From NCBI GenBank assembly GCA_041753075.1, contig JBGSVE010000114.1, forward strand, positions 28,379 to 92,378: a stretch of 64,000 bases of DNA, read 5' to 3'. The notes beneath the pieces were generated by a model. That model had not been told where the DNA came from. It was given only the letters and a program-made list of their open reading frames with translations, and made no database searches. Shown here piece by piece: positions 35,486-46,200 of the stretch. Each line of letters begins with the position of its first letter. Position 1 is the stretch's first letter. The translations under genes were made by a program, and so were the position numbers. This stretch comes from UBA6163 sp041753075. Its GTDB lineage: Bacteria > Planctomycetota > Planctomycetia > Pirellulales > Pirellulaceae.

Positions 35486-36712
35486 CTAAGCCTTTGGTTT
35501 AGAACTGCCTGGCCAAAACTTTTTCCAGCGGCTTTCCGAGGATTCTGCTTCTTCGCTGGCGACGCCTTCTTCGGGTTGGACTTCTCCGGAAAGCTTCGCC
35601 ACCATGTCGCGCATCGCTAACGTGATTGCCGCTTTGGGCGCCTGTGTCACCAACGGCACGCCATTGTTCCGAACCGAAACCATGGTGCGATAATCGTTGG
35701 GTAACAGCGCGTAAACATCGCGACCAATCGTTTCTTTTGCCTTCTTCAAACTGATTTGTCCTGAATCAAGGCCCGCGCGATTGACGACGATTTCGACCTT
35801 CGATTTCAATCCTTCGATCTCCTCGAAACTCATCAACAATCGCACAACGTTTCGTAAACATGGCAAATCAAGTTGCGTGACCAACATCACCTTGTTGGCA
35901 ACTTCCATCACCGACATGTCGACTTCGGTATAGCTTTTTGAGAGGTCAACGATCAAGTGCGTAAACGATGCTTTTAGTAGCCCGATCACTTTTCGCAAGC
36001 TGTCGGCGGTGATTGCAGCCATATCGTGCAATTCGACCGGTCGCGGCAGTAGGTACAACCCGGACGAATGTTTCGTCAGCGACTTTTTCAATAGCTGGAT
36101 ATCGAGCCGCGAGACGTTTTGGACCACGTCAGCAAGCGTGTAATCGGGGATGACGTTCAAAAATACGTCGGCATCGCCCAAGGCTAAGTCAAGGTCAAGC
36201 AATGCCACGGAATTACCAGGTTCACCGGCGAGGATGCAACCCATATTGCTGGCAACGCTGGTGCTGCCCACGCCGCCGGTCGCACCGGCGATGGCAATGA
36301 CTTCACAATTCCCGCGCTTGGATTCCGCTGAGCCAAATTTTTGCAAACTGACCCGCGTCAGCGCCGTTTCCAGCTCGGCTTCGGACAGCGGCAGCGTCAA
36401 GAATTCTCGCGCACCGGCACGTATTGCTCGCAAGATCAGTTGGCCGTCGTTACTGCCGCTAACCACCAACAAGACGCAGTCGGGATGTTCCTTTGACAAC
36501 CGATCGACCATCGCAATCGTTTTCTCTGGGTCCGAGTCGAGCGCCAACACGCCCACATCGGGGCTGGTTTGGGCCACGACATCAGGAAAGAACTCGTACC
36601 GCGAGCAGTCGGCTTCGAGCCAAATCGTTTCGATCGCCAACAGCATCGCTTTGAGTTTCTCTCGCGTGCCGTCGTTCGGGTCGACCATCGCCAAACGTAA
36701 GACGTTACTCAT
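35486..36712 (-). CDS. cpaE: Tad/Flp pilus assembly CpaE/TadZ-like ATPase
   Basis: About 408 residues. N-terminal receiver-like domain (VLRLAMVDPNDGTREKLKAM to about residue 130), then a MinD/ParA-like domain: IAGATGGVGSTSVASNMG, VALLDLDLALGDADVFLN and LLPRPVELHDM. The P-loop has GVGST where canonical ParA/MinD has GKT, a loss of the Lys also common in TadZ proteins. CpaE/TadZ localises the Tad machine at the pole. ATG 36712 (MSNVLRL) preferred over 36721. Last gene of the pilus block. Confidence 0.9.
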   Translation of the reverse strand: MSNVLRLAMVDPNDGTREKLKAMLLAIETIWLEADCSRYEFFPDVVAQTSPDVGVLALDSDPEKTIAMVDRLSKEHPDCVLLVVSGSNDGQLILRAIRAGAREFLTLPLSEAELETALTRVSLQKFGSAESKRGNCEVIAIAGATGGVGSTSVASNMGCILAGEPGNSVALLDLDLALGDADVFLNVIPDYTLADVVQNVSRLDIQLLKKSLTKHSSGLYLLPRPVELHDMAAITADSLRKVIGLLKASFTHLIVDLSKSYTEVDMSVMEVANKVMLVTQLDLPCLRNVVRLLMSFEEIEGLKSKVEIVVNRAGLDSGQISLKKAKETIGRDVYALLPNDYRTMVSVRNNGVPLVTQAPKAAITLAMRDMVAKLSGEVQPEEGVASEEAESSESRWKKFWPGSSKPKA

Positions 36713-36809
36713 GAGAATCAAACCAATCGTGCAAGTTAAAATCGGAAACCGGTGGGGCCAAGCTCAGTGCTTTGAAAATACAAGGCAAGGATTAAATTGA
36801 CGCTCACCA

Positions 36810-38348
36810 TCATCGTGCCGGAGCTTCAATAGTGACGCCCTGGCCAACGGCTTGTGGCATGTGACCCGGAGCGACCGCGTTGCCGTACGTCATGCCGCCC
36901 ATCGCGGGAGTTGGCATCGACGACATTGGTTGATCGCTCATCAACATACCGCTGCCGCCACCGTTTTCGGGACAGGCACAATCGCCATACAGGTTGGGAA
37001 CTTCGATGTACCCTTTGAAATACAACTCTTTGTCGGTCGGGCTCGTCGTCGACAACCCGGGGCCACCGCATGGCACTTCGTGTGGATCCATCGCTTCGAC
37101 GAACTCAGGCGTTACCGTAACGAGCAACTCAATGTCATTGCGTCGTTCGCGAACGCGCCGGAACAGGACGCCGACGTACGGCAGTTCACCAAAGAACGGG
37201 GTTGCTTGGCGAGTCGATTCGGTGCGACTTTGCAACAGGCCCGCGATCGCAAAGGTTTGACCGGCTTGCATTTCAACAGCGGTTTCGACGTACCGGCTGG
37301 TAAACGCCGTGACATTCAATCCACCGATCAAAATGCTGCGCGAGCTGTCAGGTTCGCTAACCTCAGGACGAACTTCCAAGCGGATGCGGCCTGGTCCAAT
37401 TACAAATGGTAGAAAGTCCACCGCAGTGCCATATTCTTCGTAGGCAACGGTAACTTGCCCGTTGCCGCTGGGGACAACATATGGAACGCGCCCACCGACG
37501 ATGAATCGTGCTGGACGACCGTGGGTGGCGACCACCGTTGGCTCGGCAAGCAACTTGACCAAGTCGTCCTGGCGAAGTGCTCGGATCAAAACATCAAAGT
37601 CGTCGGTAATGATGCGAGCGTTGGCGGTGCCGCCGACACTTGCCAGAATTGACGCATCGAATGAGCCGCCGGGCGAATTGATAATCGTTGAATCGCTGCC
37701 GAACAACGCCCAATCGACGCCCAAGTCACGAAGCTTCGTCCGCGAGACTTCCATTATCTTAGTATGCAACAACACCTGTTGCACACCAATGACTTGAATA
37801 TTGTTGATAACGCGCGGGTAGAATTGCTCGACGATGGCGACGGCGCGATCGACATCGTCTGCGCTGGTCACCGAGCCGGCGACGATTGCGCTGTCCTGCA
37901 GCGGCGTGACGCGCAACGTCGCTTGTGGTAATTGGCTACGCAAAATGCCTTCGACTTCACGCGCATCGGCGGAGACGGTGATATCGACGGTGTAAAGCTT
38001 CTCATCGGTATCCCACAGATTTAACTGCGTCGAACCAGGCACCTTCGCGAAGATTTGAATCTGATTTTCGGAGACGGGCGTCGCCGATAAGATTTCTTCG
38101 TTATGGACTTGGAACTTGGGAATCCGCCCATTGATCTTTAGAATGCGACTGCTCTTGACAATTAAGTCCAGTCGCTCCGAGGCTTGCGTCACGTCGAAGT
38201 TGATCGGCGAAACTGCCGCCGTGAGATTCGATGCGTCCTGTGCGAACAAACGCGTCGAAGGCATCGAGGTTAAAGCGATTAGCGTTAAACCCAAAACGTA
38301 ACGAGCTAGGCGTGTTGACCGGCGAACTTTATGTCGAAGCGTACGCAT
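36810..38348 (-). CDS. cpaC: Tad/Flp pilus outer-membrane secretin CpaC/RcpA
   Basis: A 512-residue secretin. N-terminal signal (VLGLTLIALTSMPSTRLFAQ), then the pilus-assembly N-domain (ERLDLIVKSSRILKINGRIP), a BON-like domain (LRVTPLQDSAIVAGSVTSAD) and the secretin core LAEPTVVATHGRPARFIVGG to ELPYVGVLFRRVRERRNDIE. It forms the outer-membrane channel for the Flp pilus. The C-terminus is Met/Gly/Pro-rich. 98 bases after the cpaB stop. Confidence 0.93.
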   Translation of the reverse strand: MRTLRHKVRRSTRLARYVLGLTLIALTSMPSTRLFAQDASNLTAAVSPINFDVTQASERLDLIVKSSRILKINGRIPKFQVHNEEILSATPVSENQIQIFAKVPGSTQLNLWDTDEKLYTVDITVSADAREVEGILRSQLPQATLRVTPLQDSAIVAGSVTSADDVDRAVAIVEQFYPRVINNIQVIGVQQVLLHTKIMEVSRTKLRDLGVDWALFGSDSTIINSPGGSFDASILASVGGTANARIITDDFDVLIRALRQDDLVKLLAEPTVVATHGRPARFIVGGRVPYVVPSGNGQVTVAYEEYGTAVDFLPFVIGPGRIRLEVRPEVSEPDSSRSILIGGLNVTAFTSRYVETAVEMQAGQTFAIAGLLQSRTESTRQATPFFGELPYVGVLFRRVRERRNDIELLVTVTPEFVEAMDPHEVPCGGPGLSTTSPTDKELYFKGYIEVPNLYGDCACPENGGGSGMLMSDQPMSSMPTPAMGGMTYGNAVAPGHMPQAVGQGVTIEAPAR

Positions 38349-38446
38349 CTCAATTGCATCCTTGCATGACTTCCGGGGCGTTGAACCCGGGACGAATCAT
38401 TTTGAGCGAAGTATCGTAAGTTACGGAATGGAAATGAACTGACTAA

Positions 38447-39538
38447 CTAAAACGCATCGACTCCCGAGACAGCACCTTTGGGCGTGTTCGCTGGAGTTTG
38501 GGGAACGATTGGCATTGGCATCCCTGCCGCAGCCTGGGTCGGATCAAAAAACGGGCTTTGTGAACCGTTTAGGTAACTGAATTCGCTTGGCTTTTCCGTC
38601 TCTTCGGATGTGTCTTCGATTGACCCGGAATCGGGCGAACTGCTGGTCGCCTTGATCAATGGAGTTTGCTTGCCGTCAATGAATTCGTATTCGGTCCACT
38701 CGCCACCATGCAGCTTCAACATGCGAAAGCCTTCCGGTCGCTTCTTGTTCGATGCGGAAGAGGCGGTGCTAGCGGACGGGTTGACGAGTTTATTATCGGC
38801 CGCTTGCTTGTCTTGAGCGGATTGGTAATCGGCCATCCATTTAAGGAAAGCTTGACCGCCGTTCTCGCCGGCTTCGACCGAACCGTTCTCGGCTGGACGA
38901 CCCAGCGACAAACGAACTCGGCCCAATTCAGACGCTAAGGTCCAAGCCTCTTCGTCACTTTTGTCAATCAGTAATGAAACCGTATTCGCCGCCGCTGATG
39001 CCGTTGTCGATTCGGTCTCTCGTGCGGTGCGACCGTCAACCGCGAAGACCTTGACACCCGAAAGCACCGTCCGAACGCCGGTCTCAGGAATTAGGTCGCT
39101 CTTGGTGAAGTAAGCCATCACGTTAACGCGGTCGCCGGGACGAACCAGGTTCGCCACACTGCTGGCCGCATCAGCCTTCATCGACACCACGCTAAATCCG
39201 CGGGGAATTGCAACGGTAAAGTCGGTTGCTTCGTTCATCAACTTCTCGTTGATGATCGGCTCGCCACCGTAGATCTTTTGAGCGGCAAACCGGCCTTCGA
39301 CTTTAGACAAGTCGTTGGTCGCACTCTGCGGAACTTTGTTCACTGGCCATGATTCCAACGAGATCATGCCGGCCTTGATTTCCTCGGCTTCGTTGATGTC
39401 TCTCGTCGCGACCAGCACCTCGACGCTTTCTACAGCTGCCGTGGCGGTGCCCTGAGCTTGCATCAATTGACTTGCGCCAACGGCTGCGATCGCGCCGCAG
39501 ACACAGGCGATCATCAGGAACATTGATTTGCTACGCAT
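38447..39538 (-). CDS. cpaB: Flp pilus assembly protein CpaB/RcpC
   Basis: A 363-residue protein with an N-terminal membrane anchor (residues 6-26), a SAF domain (VEVLVATRDINEAEEIKAGM) and a RcpC domain (PRGFSVVSMKADAASSVANL then VRPGDRVNVMAYF). CpaB sits in the periplasm and works with the secretin. The long Ser/Ala-rich C-terminal half is low complexity. GTAGGA upstream gives a fair ribosome site. The 208-base gap to cpaA holds no gene. Confidence 0.92.
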   Translation of the reverse strand: MRSKSMFLMIACVCGAIAAVGASQLMQAQGTATAAVESVEVLVATRDINEAEEIKAGMISLESWPVNKVPQSATNDLSKVEGRFAAQKIYGGEPIINEKLMNEATDFTVAIPRGFSVVSMKADAASSVANLVRPGDRVNVMAYFTKSDLIPETGVRTVLSGVKVFAVDGRTARETESTTASAAANTVSLLIDKSDEEAWTLASELGRVRLSLGRPAENGSVEAGENGGQAFLKWMADYQSAQDKQAADNKLVNPSASTASSASNKKRPEGFRMLKLHGGEWTEYEFIDGKQTPLIKATSSSPDSGSIEDTSEETEKPSEFSYLNGSQSPFFDPTQAAAGMPMPIVPQTPANTPKGAVSGVDAF

Positions 39539-39746
39539 TGCCGATCAATTCCTACGTTCGTGCTATCTTAAATTCTCAAGTCGTTTTGATTCAAACAACT
39601 TGATTTGCCGGAGAAGGTGGATCACTGCATTCAATCGGAGAGAGCGGCATGTTCGCTCCAATGCACTCGGCAACGCGAGCACAAGCAACGCAACCGGCGA
39701 AGGCAGCCCAGGTCCCCTGAATTGCCTCGCCAGTAGCGTCCGCTAT

Positions 39747-40304
39747 CTAAATCAATTGGCCGGAAACTGCGAAGTAAACGATCGAGCCGACGGCCATTGG
39801 AATTCCATAAGGCAGCAGAGTCATCGTTGGCTTTCGCTCGCGAGCAATCGCGGCCAGCTTCGCCGGTTGGCGAATCGTCTTCCATTCGTGCAAAATTTGC
39901 ATCGCCATGGCGTAATGCTTTTCCCAGTTGCCACTGCGGGCGATCATTACCAGGGCGATCACGCCACCGGCGATCGTCGTTGCGGCGAAGGCCCACAGTG
40001 TTACGACGGTACCAAGCCAAGCTCCCACGCCTGCCAGCGTCTTAACGTCGCCAGCACCCATGCCGCCAACGTTACGCAGCACCAACAATAACATCATGCC
40101 GACAAATGTGCCGAGCAAGCTGTAGCCCAATCCGGGCAATCCAGCGCTGTACAGTCCGTAGGCCCAGCCACTGATGATAAACGGAAACGTCAACCAATTT
40201 GGTACCTTCAAGATCGCACCATCAATGACGGCGGCCACGATCAACATAAACGTAACGAACCAAACTGGGCCATTGGCGACCATCGAATCAAGCAGCATAG
40301 ACAT
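39747..40304 (-). CDS. cpaA: prepilin peptidase CpaA/TadV (A24 family)
   Basis: About 185 residues, several membrane helices. The aspartyl protease motifs are IVAAVIDGAILKVPNWLTFP (first Asp) and GGMGAGDVKTLAGVGAW (GxGD, second Asp). It cleaves and methylates Flp prepilin. The frame is open to 40358; ATG 40304 (MSMLLDSMVANG) is preferred because upstream residues are polar and overlap the preceding small gene. Confidence 0.9.
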   Translation of the reverse strand: MSMLLDSMVANGPVWFVTFMLIVAAVIDGAILKVPNWLTFPFIISGWAYGLYSAGLPGLGYSLLGTFVGMMLLLVLRNVGGMGAGDVKTLAGVGAWLGTVVTLWAFAATTIAGGVIALVMIARSGNWEKHYAMAMQILHEWKTIRQPAKLAAIARERKPTMTLLPYGIPMAVGSIVYFAVSGQLI

Positions 40305-40344
40305 GGCGGGATTCCCGTGAAATAAAATCGTTGTGCGGTGTGTT

Positions 40345-40455
40345 TTAACGCGGCGCAAACAGGCAACTGATCATGGCCGTGACGAGCGTCGCAGCACAGC
40401 AAAGGATTTGCCATGCGCTGACAGCGGCGTCGGCGGGAAGAACTGGAAAATCCAT
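40345..40455 (-). CDS. small hydrophobic protein between flp and cpaA
   Basis: A 36-residue frame (ATG 40455): MDFPVLPADAAVSAWQILCC then a hydrophobic ATLVTAMISCLFAPR. One membrane span is likely. It is 40 bases before the cpaA start and in the same direction as the pilus genes, so it may be a small Tad-associated protein, but no family is recognised. Confidence 0.45.
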   Translation of the reverse strand: MDFPVLPADAAVSAWQILCCAATLVTAMISCLFAPR

Positions 40456-40614
40456 GATTCGTGTTGCACTCTGCCGGTTGCTTGTTGAATTGGCGGTGTG
40501 AAGAGTCAATAAACCATCAAACCCCTCGGCAACGGTCGAAACACACACAGGGAGTTTCGACCGCCGACCGATGGGGAATGGCTGTTACCGATCACGCAAG
40601 CGTGACCGATAGAA

Positions 40615-40791
40615 TCAGTTGCTGATAGCGGCTGCAACGCTGGCGAACTTGGCGCTTGCGGCCGTTCCAACGCTGGTGATTGCGGTCAAGCAAACCACAA
40701 CGATCAAAGCCAACATAACTGCGTACTCAACAGCGGTTGGACCATCTTCTTCCTTAAGGAAGTTAACAATGCTGGTTGCAAAATTCTTCAT
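40615..40791 (-). CDS. flp: Flp/Fap-type pilin subunit
   Basis: 58 residues: MKNFATSIVNFLKEEDGPTA, then VEYAVMLALIVVVCLTAITS and a small Ala/Ser/Gly tail. This is a Flp pilin: short basic leader, the G-PTAVEYAVMLALI processing and hydrophobic motif with the conserved Glu/Tyr pair (cleavage probably after Gly17), and one helix. CGCGAGGAATCC upstream provides a strong ribosome site. First gene of the pilus locus. A 6-bp stem with a 2-base loop (TCACGC aa GCGTGA, about 40,591-40,604) behind its stop could attenuate transcription so that pilin exceeds the assembly proteins. Confidence 0.95.
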   Translation of the reverse strand: MKNFATSIVNFLKEEDGPTAVEYAVMLALIVVVCLTAITSVGTAASAKFASVAAAISN

Positions 40792-41214
40792 AGCGGATTC
40801 CTCGCGAGGTAATACTGCGATCAGCCATTCCCGGCTTCACGCGGGTCAAAGTTTGGTGCAGAATCACTTCGCCTCCTCATCGCAGGCCTAATGACCGTTG
40901 ACGAGCGATGCGGTGAGACGCCACACCTGTCAGCGAATCGAACACCGATTCGCTTGTTTTCACTACTAAGACACTACGGCATGATTTGGACGAGTCAAAA
41001 AAAATTGCTTAACTAATTTTGACCGGTTAGCGAAGAGAGTCGGTATGTGCCAATTCGACTTCGCGTGACGCTAGTAACGATTTGGTGGCGGATCTTGTCA
41101 AAGAAATTCCGTCGCGAGGACCTTTAACAACACCCACTACGACTTATAAAATTACCGGCGGCTAGCGCCGATCCGCTCGCTTAGCGCACGGTAGGTTGGA
41201 TTTGCGACGAAAGG
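40792..41214. other. 423-base spacer upstream of flp with repeat copy
   Basis: No gene supported. It should contain the flp promoter; an AT-rich stretch lies at about 41,000-41,025. At 41154-41178 it holds an exact 25-base copy (ACCGGCGGCTAGCGCCGATC then CGCTC) of the hairpin-element core at 28344-28368, but without the matching left arm. Confidence 0.6.
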
Positions 41215-42150
41215 TTAAGCGAATTTACGCCACTGCCAAACGCCAAAGCGCGGCACCGTGAGCTTTCGCGGCTTGCCGTGAGCGTCTTCGCAAAATATCG
41301 TCACACGGCTACTGACCCAATAACAAATCGCCGCCAGCACGCATCCGCCGATCACGTCACACGCGTAGTGCTCGCCCGTGGTCAGCGTTGCAATCACTAT
41401 CAACACACAAACCATCCCAACCGGAACTGAAAGCCAACGACTTTGTTGTCGCCAAACCAGCAACAGCATGATCGCCCAAGCGGTATGGAACGAGGGAAAC
41501 GTGACGAGCCCATCGGCGTTGGGCCAAGAAAACTCAAAGGTGTCACCGGATCTCAGTGCCCACACATGGTTCAGATAATTCTGTTGCCAGTCATACGGTT
41601 TAATCCCAAATCCATATAACGGACCATGAGCGGGAAAATAACCCGCAAAAATTCCACAAACAAACGTTCCGAGCATGAATTGCAAGGCGAACTGTTCGAG
41701 CAATCGTCGTTGGCTCAAGAACGCGAGCGAAATGACCGTCACGGCGGATAGCGGAATGATGAACTGGTAACACCATGTGGAAAAATGGTCAATCAGCGGC
41801 CGCGACCGAATCCAATCAGCAACTGCTTTGGCCGAATATCCGATGGCCGAGTCAAATTCGATCAACCACGAATCTCGCAGCGGCATACGCAGCATTGTCA
41901 TTTCATAGATTAACAATGAAACGGCGGCTGAAAAACAGGTCATCTGTATCAATGTCACGATGCACAAGACAATCGAATCGGCATCGCGATTGCGGTAGTA
42001 AATTCCGGCTGTTCCAAGAATCACTAGGCCGATCGTTGGCACCAGCAGCTCGCCAAGGTCGATCTCAATGGGCAAAAATTGCGACAATGCCCACGCTGTG
42101 CTTGCCGCCAGCGCAATGAACAGCCATTTAGTTGCTTGGTCGTAACTCAT
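41215..42150 (-). CDS. PAP2-superfamily (PAP2_3) membrane protein
   Basis: A 311-residue polytopic protein. Active-site motifs are TFPSFHTAWAIMLLLVW and TLTTGEHYACDVIGGCVLA, the PSFH/HxxxD signatures of the inositolphosphotransferase/PAP2_3 branch. About six hydrophobic segments. It probably hydrolyses or transfers a lipid-linked phosphate. Its start lies 4 bases from the stop of a paralogue of the same design, so the pair arose by tandem duplication. Confidence 0.85.
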   Translation of the reverse strand: MSYDQATKWLFIALAASTAWALSQFLPIEIDLGELLVPTIGLVILGTAGIYYRNRDADSIVLCIVTLIQMTCFSAAVSLLIYEMTMLRMPLRDSWLIEFDSAIGYSAKAVADWIRSRPLIDHFSTWCYQFIIPLSAVTVISLAFLSQRRLLEQFALQFMLGTFVCGIFAGYFPAHGPLYGFGIKPYDWQQNYLNHVWALRSGDTFEFSWPNADGLVTFPSFHTAWAIMLLLVWRQQSRWLSVPVGMVCVLIVIATLTTGEHYACDVIGGCVLAAICYWVSSRVTIFCEDAHGKPRKLTVPRFGVWQWRKFA

Positions 42151-42153
42151 AGG

Positions 42154-43104
42154 TCATCTCAGCGAAAGGCTTGGCTTCAGCGGTAGGTAACCCATTAAGT
42201 CGGGTATCGTTATCATTCGCGGTGAACCATCCGGGTTGTAGCAGTAAGCCGAAATGCGGTGGCTCAACCAAATACTTAGCACGGCCAATAATCCGCCACC
42301 GGCAACATCAACAAAGTAGTGCTCACCCGTGGTCAGTGTTGTCGCTACAACCACCACATTCAGCACGATGAGGGGTACTGATAACCAACGAGTGGTTCGC
42401 AACCAACCAAACAAAACCAAAATCGCCCAACAGGTGTGAAACGAAGGAAATGTTACAATTCCTTCGCTGCGTGACCAACGAAAATGAAAGTGCTCGCCGG
42501 AGCGCAAGGCGGCCAAGTCGTTGAGATATCCTTGTTGCCAATCGAATGGAGTGATTCCGTTGTTGTAGAGCGGCCCGGCGGCGGGAAAAAATCCGGCAAA
42601 AATCGCGCAAACGAATAGCGAAATGATCATTTGAAGAATGAATTGCTCAACACGTTTGCGTTGATAGAACAGCGACAACGCCAGCAGCATCACCATCATC
42701 TGCGGTCCCGCGTTCTGGTAAATGCAGGTTGACCATTGGTCGAGCGTCGGTCGCTGGCGAATCCACTGGACGAGCGGTCGGGGATAATAGCCTAGCGTCG
42801 CATCGGCCTGTCGTAGCCAATCATCTTGCAGGGGAAACCGAAACATGGCGGTTTCGTAGATCAATAGCGTCAGCGCGATTACCAGACAGCTTAGTTGAAT
42901 AAAACTGACGCCGAACAGCACTAAACAGGGGCTCGATTGGCGTTGATGAAATCGAAAAACTAGAACCCCAATCAAGCCGCTAATGCTGGCCGGCGCGACC
43001 AATTCGACCCATTGGATCGACAATGGCAGAAACGCCAGCAGGACCAAGTCCAGCAGCGCGATCGCGGCGATCATTATCCATTTGATTGCATGGTCGTAGC
43101 TCAT
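42154..43104 (-). CDS. PAP2-superfamily (PAP2_3) membrane protein, paralogue
   Basis: About 316 residues from ATG 43104 (MSYDHAIKWIMIAAIALLD), chosen because the neighbour begins MSYDQATKWLFIALAAS; the frame is open to 43164. Same layout and motifs: GIVTFPSFHTCWAILVLFGW and TLTTGEHYFVDVAGGGLLA, NNGITPFDWQQGYLNDLAAL. Likely a lipid phosphatase or phosphotransferase. Upstream of its twin in the same transcript. Confidence 0.85.
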   Translation of the reverse strand: MSYDHAIKWIMIAAIALLDLVLLAFLPLSIQWVELVAPASISGLIGVLVFRFHQRQSSPCLVLFGVSFIQLSCLVIALTLLIYETAMFRFPLQDDWLRQADATLGYYPRPLVQWIRQRPTLDQWSTCIYQNAGPQMMVMLLALSLFYQRKRVEQFILQMIISLFVCAIFAGFFPAAGPLYNNGITPFDWQQGYLNDLAALRSGEHFHFRWSRSEGIVTFPSFHTCWAILVLFGWLRTTRWLSVPLIVLNVVVVATTLTTGEHYFVDVAGGGLLAVLSIWLSHRISAYCYNPDGSPRMITIPDLMGYLPLKPSLSLR

Positions 43105-43264
43105 GCCATCTATTTGGCTTATGTTCGGGTGCTTCGTTTGGAATTTTCCCGCGGTCCGCCGCAAAAACGAACCAATGCTTCGCGTCCGACGCGGACCTGC
43201 CGGATTTAATCGAAGCTGATGGTTCTGCGGACAGTAACGATCAATTGCGTTGAAAGGCTAGGCT

Positions 43265-46200
43265 GTGAAGTCGTTTTCGATGATCCGTTTTCACACTACG
43301 ACATTTTGGGTTTTCGTATCGATCGTCATCGCGATCGCTGACTTCTTGCTGCCGCCGACATCGGCCGTCTGTGTTGCGCAGATTATTTTGCAACTGATTG
43401 CTTCGCGTTGGCTCGTGGCGCGTCGATTTGCGATTTTGAGCATCTGGTTGATGGTCGCCATCGTCGTCCCAGCAATTCTGCACATCGCCATCGAGTACCG
43501 CGCTGCGGGAGTTTTTCCCAACATTTTTACGCAGGGCGATGGGCTGCTACGAGCTTGGTCTTTGGCAACCGTCACAGTGTCCGTTGGATTCATCGCCGAG
43601 CAACAGCGTGTGCGTCGCCGACGATTGGTTTTGCGTCAACAATTACAACGCAACGTCCGCCGACGGACTGCCCAGGTAAAGCGAATCAACGAGGCACTGC
43701 GGCGCGAAGTCGCGCGACGACAGGCAACCCAGCAGTTATTGATGCGAACTGAAACGCATCTGCAATCACTTGCCCAGCGGATGCAGCTTCAGGTCTTGCG
43801 CAAAGACACCGATGGCGTGATCACCTATGCCAACGAAGCGTTTTGTCGCGGTGTGGGGCGATCGATTAGTGATGTGATTGGCAGTACCGATGGCGAGCTT
43901 TATCCACCGGCAACCGCGGCCAAGTACCGCGACGATGACGCCCAAGTGATGGCCAGCGGCATACCCGTCGACCACGTCGAATCGCATCCGACCGCTGACG
44001 GGAAAACCGGCTGGGTCCAGGTCTTCAAGGCTCCCGAGTATGACAGCAACGATAAATGCACCGGAATCCAGATGGTGTTTTGGGACGTAACGGACACCTA
44101 TCGCCGAACCGCGGAGCTGCGCCGAAGCGAAGCACGCAAGCGAGCAATTTTTGAAGCGGCCCGCGAAGCCGTGATGTTGGTTGACGACCAGGGACGAATT
44201 GTCGAAGCCAATCCGGCGGCCCAGACATTACTCGGTGCCGGTGCCGGAAGCTTGGCAGGTTGCTTGATTGAATCGGTTGCTGTCCCCGAATCAACGGTCT
44301 CGCCGTCATCAGAAGAAGACACCAATCCAACGTCCGACGGCGTGAATATCACCGAACGCCCTTGGGTTCGGCGCGCGGCGATGCAGTGGCGCGAACTGCC
44401 GACATCGGAGCGCCGCGAGATGACGGTTCGCCGCGAAGACGGCTTCGCATTTCCCGCAGAAATTTCGGTTCATCCAATTCCGCTGGAAAACGCACATGGT
44501 TTGGCCGTCTTTATTCGCGATGTCACGCTGCGGCACCAAGCGATCCGCGCGCTGCGCGAGGCGAAACTTGCCGCCGAGGAAGCCAGCCGAATTAAGAGTG
44601 AATTCATGGCCAGCGTCAGCCATGAAATTCGTACACCGCTAGGTGGCATCACGGGCTCCGCTGAGTTGCTGTCGCGCATGGAAGCGTTGCCGGCGCGGGC
44701 TAACCAATATGTCAGCATGATTCGTCAAAGCGCCGAGTTGCTCAGCGCCGTGATCGGCGACATCCTGGACTTTTCATCGATCGAAGCCGGTCGCCTGCAG
44801 ATCGACCCGGCACCCACCGACCTGTATCAATGCGTCGGTGAAGCGTTTCGCTGTCTTGCGACGCGCGCTGCGGACAAGGACGTCGAGTTGGTCCTTTCCA
44901 TTCAGCCCGGTGTGCCTCGCGAAGTGTTGGTCGATGCCAAACGGTTACGTCAAGTCGTGATTAACCTTGCCGGCAACGCGATCAAATTCACGCCGCGCGG
45001 CCACGTCCTATTGCGGCTTGCCTGCAGCGCGACCGAACCGGGCGAGATTCAATTGGAGATGATCGATAGTGGGATCGGCATTCCGCTGGATCGTCAAGCA
45101 AAAATTTTTGAACCCTTCGAGCAAGGTGACTCGGGTACGACGCGGCGCTACGGCGGCACGGGGCTGGGCCTTTCGATCAGCGATAAACTCGTTCGCCGCA
45201 TGGGCGGACGAATCGAAGTTACCAGCCGACCGGGTCACGGCAGTACGTTCCGCTGCACACTGCCGTTGCCAGCGTCGGGCAACGCAACGAATGAGCCGGT
45301 TGTTGCTTCACGGCAATCGATCGAACAGTCCATTGCCGTTGAGATTGGCAACGCGCTGCAGCGAAAAGCGGTGACCGAGACGTTGATTGGACGAGGGTTT
45401 CGCGTCGAATGCGATGCCAAATTGATCATTGCCGACATCGGTGGCATTCGTCGCGATGAACTTGAGGGTTCAAAGTTAATCTGGTTATCGCGAGTCGATG
45501 ACGAGGCCGTTCCTGCGGGACGGACCCCCAATGCCATTTTGTTCAAACCCGTTCTGCCTGACGAATTATTAACAACCATTGGCGACTTGATGGCGCCGTC
45601 ACCGATCGCGGTTCCGCACGGTTCAAGGCGCACCAAACTCGATCCGCCGGGCGTCGATAGTACCACGTCCGTAACTCGCAATGGACGACTGCTGGTCGTT
45701 GACGATAGCGAAGTGAATCGCACCGTGATTCGTGAATTCCTTGTGCAAGCGGGTTACGTCACCGATATCGTTTGCTCCGGTGCAGACGCTATCCTTGCGA
45801 CCCAGGGCAAGACGTATGATTGCGTTTTGATGGATTTACAGATGCCTGAAATGGACGGCATCGAGACGATGCAGCAGATCGTGCGACAATGCGATTACTT
45901 GCGGACAAGTCGACCGCCATTCGTGGCGCTTACTGCGCACGCGACCGATGAGCACCAATCGCGATGCCTCGCGGCGGGCATGAAATCGTTTCTCGTCAAA
46001 CCAATCGAGCCGGTAAAGCTCATCGAAACCATTGCGAAGATTGTTGCGCCACAGGCATCTGCAATCGAGCAAGCGAATTCGGCCGCAGACGAGGTCCTAC
46101 CGCCAGCGTGGCAAGCCAAGCTATTGAAGAGCTCCGGTGGTGACAGACGTACGATGGTTTCGCTGGCCGCCGCCTTCGTTGAAGAAGTTCCCCAGCTTTG

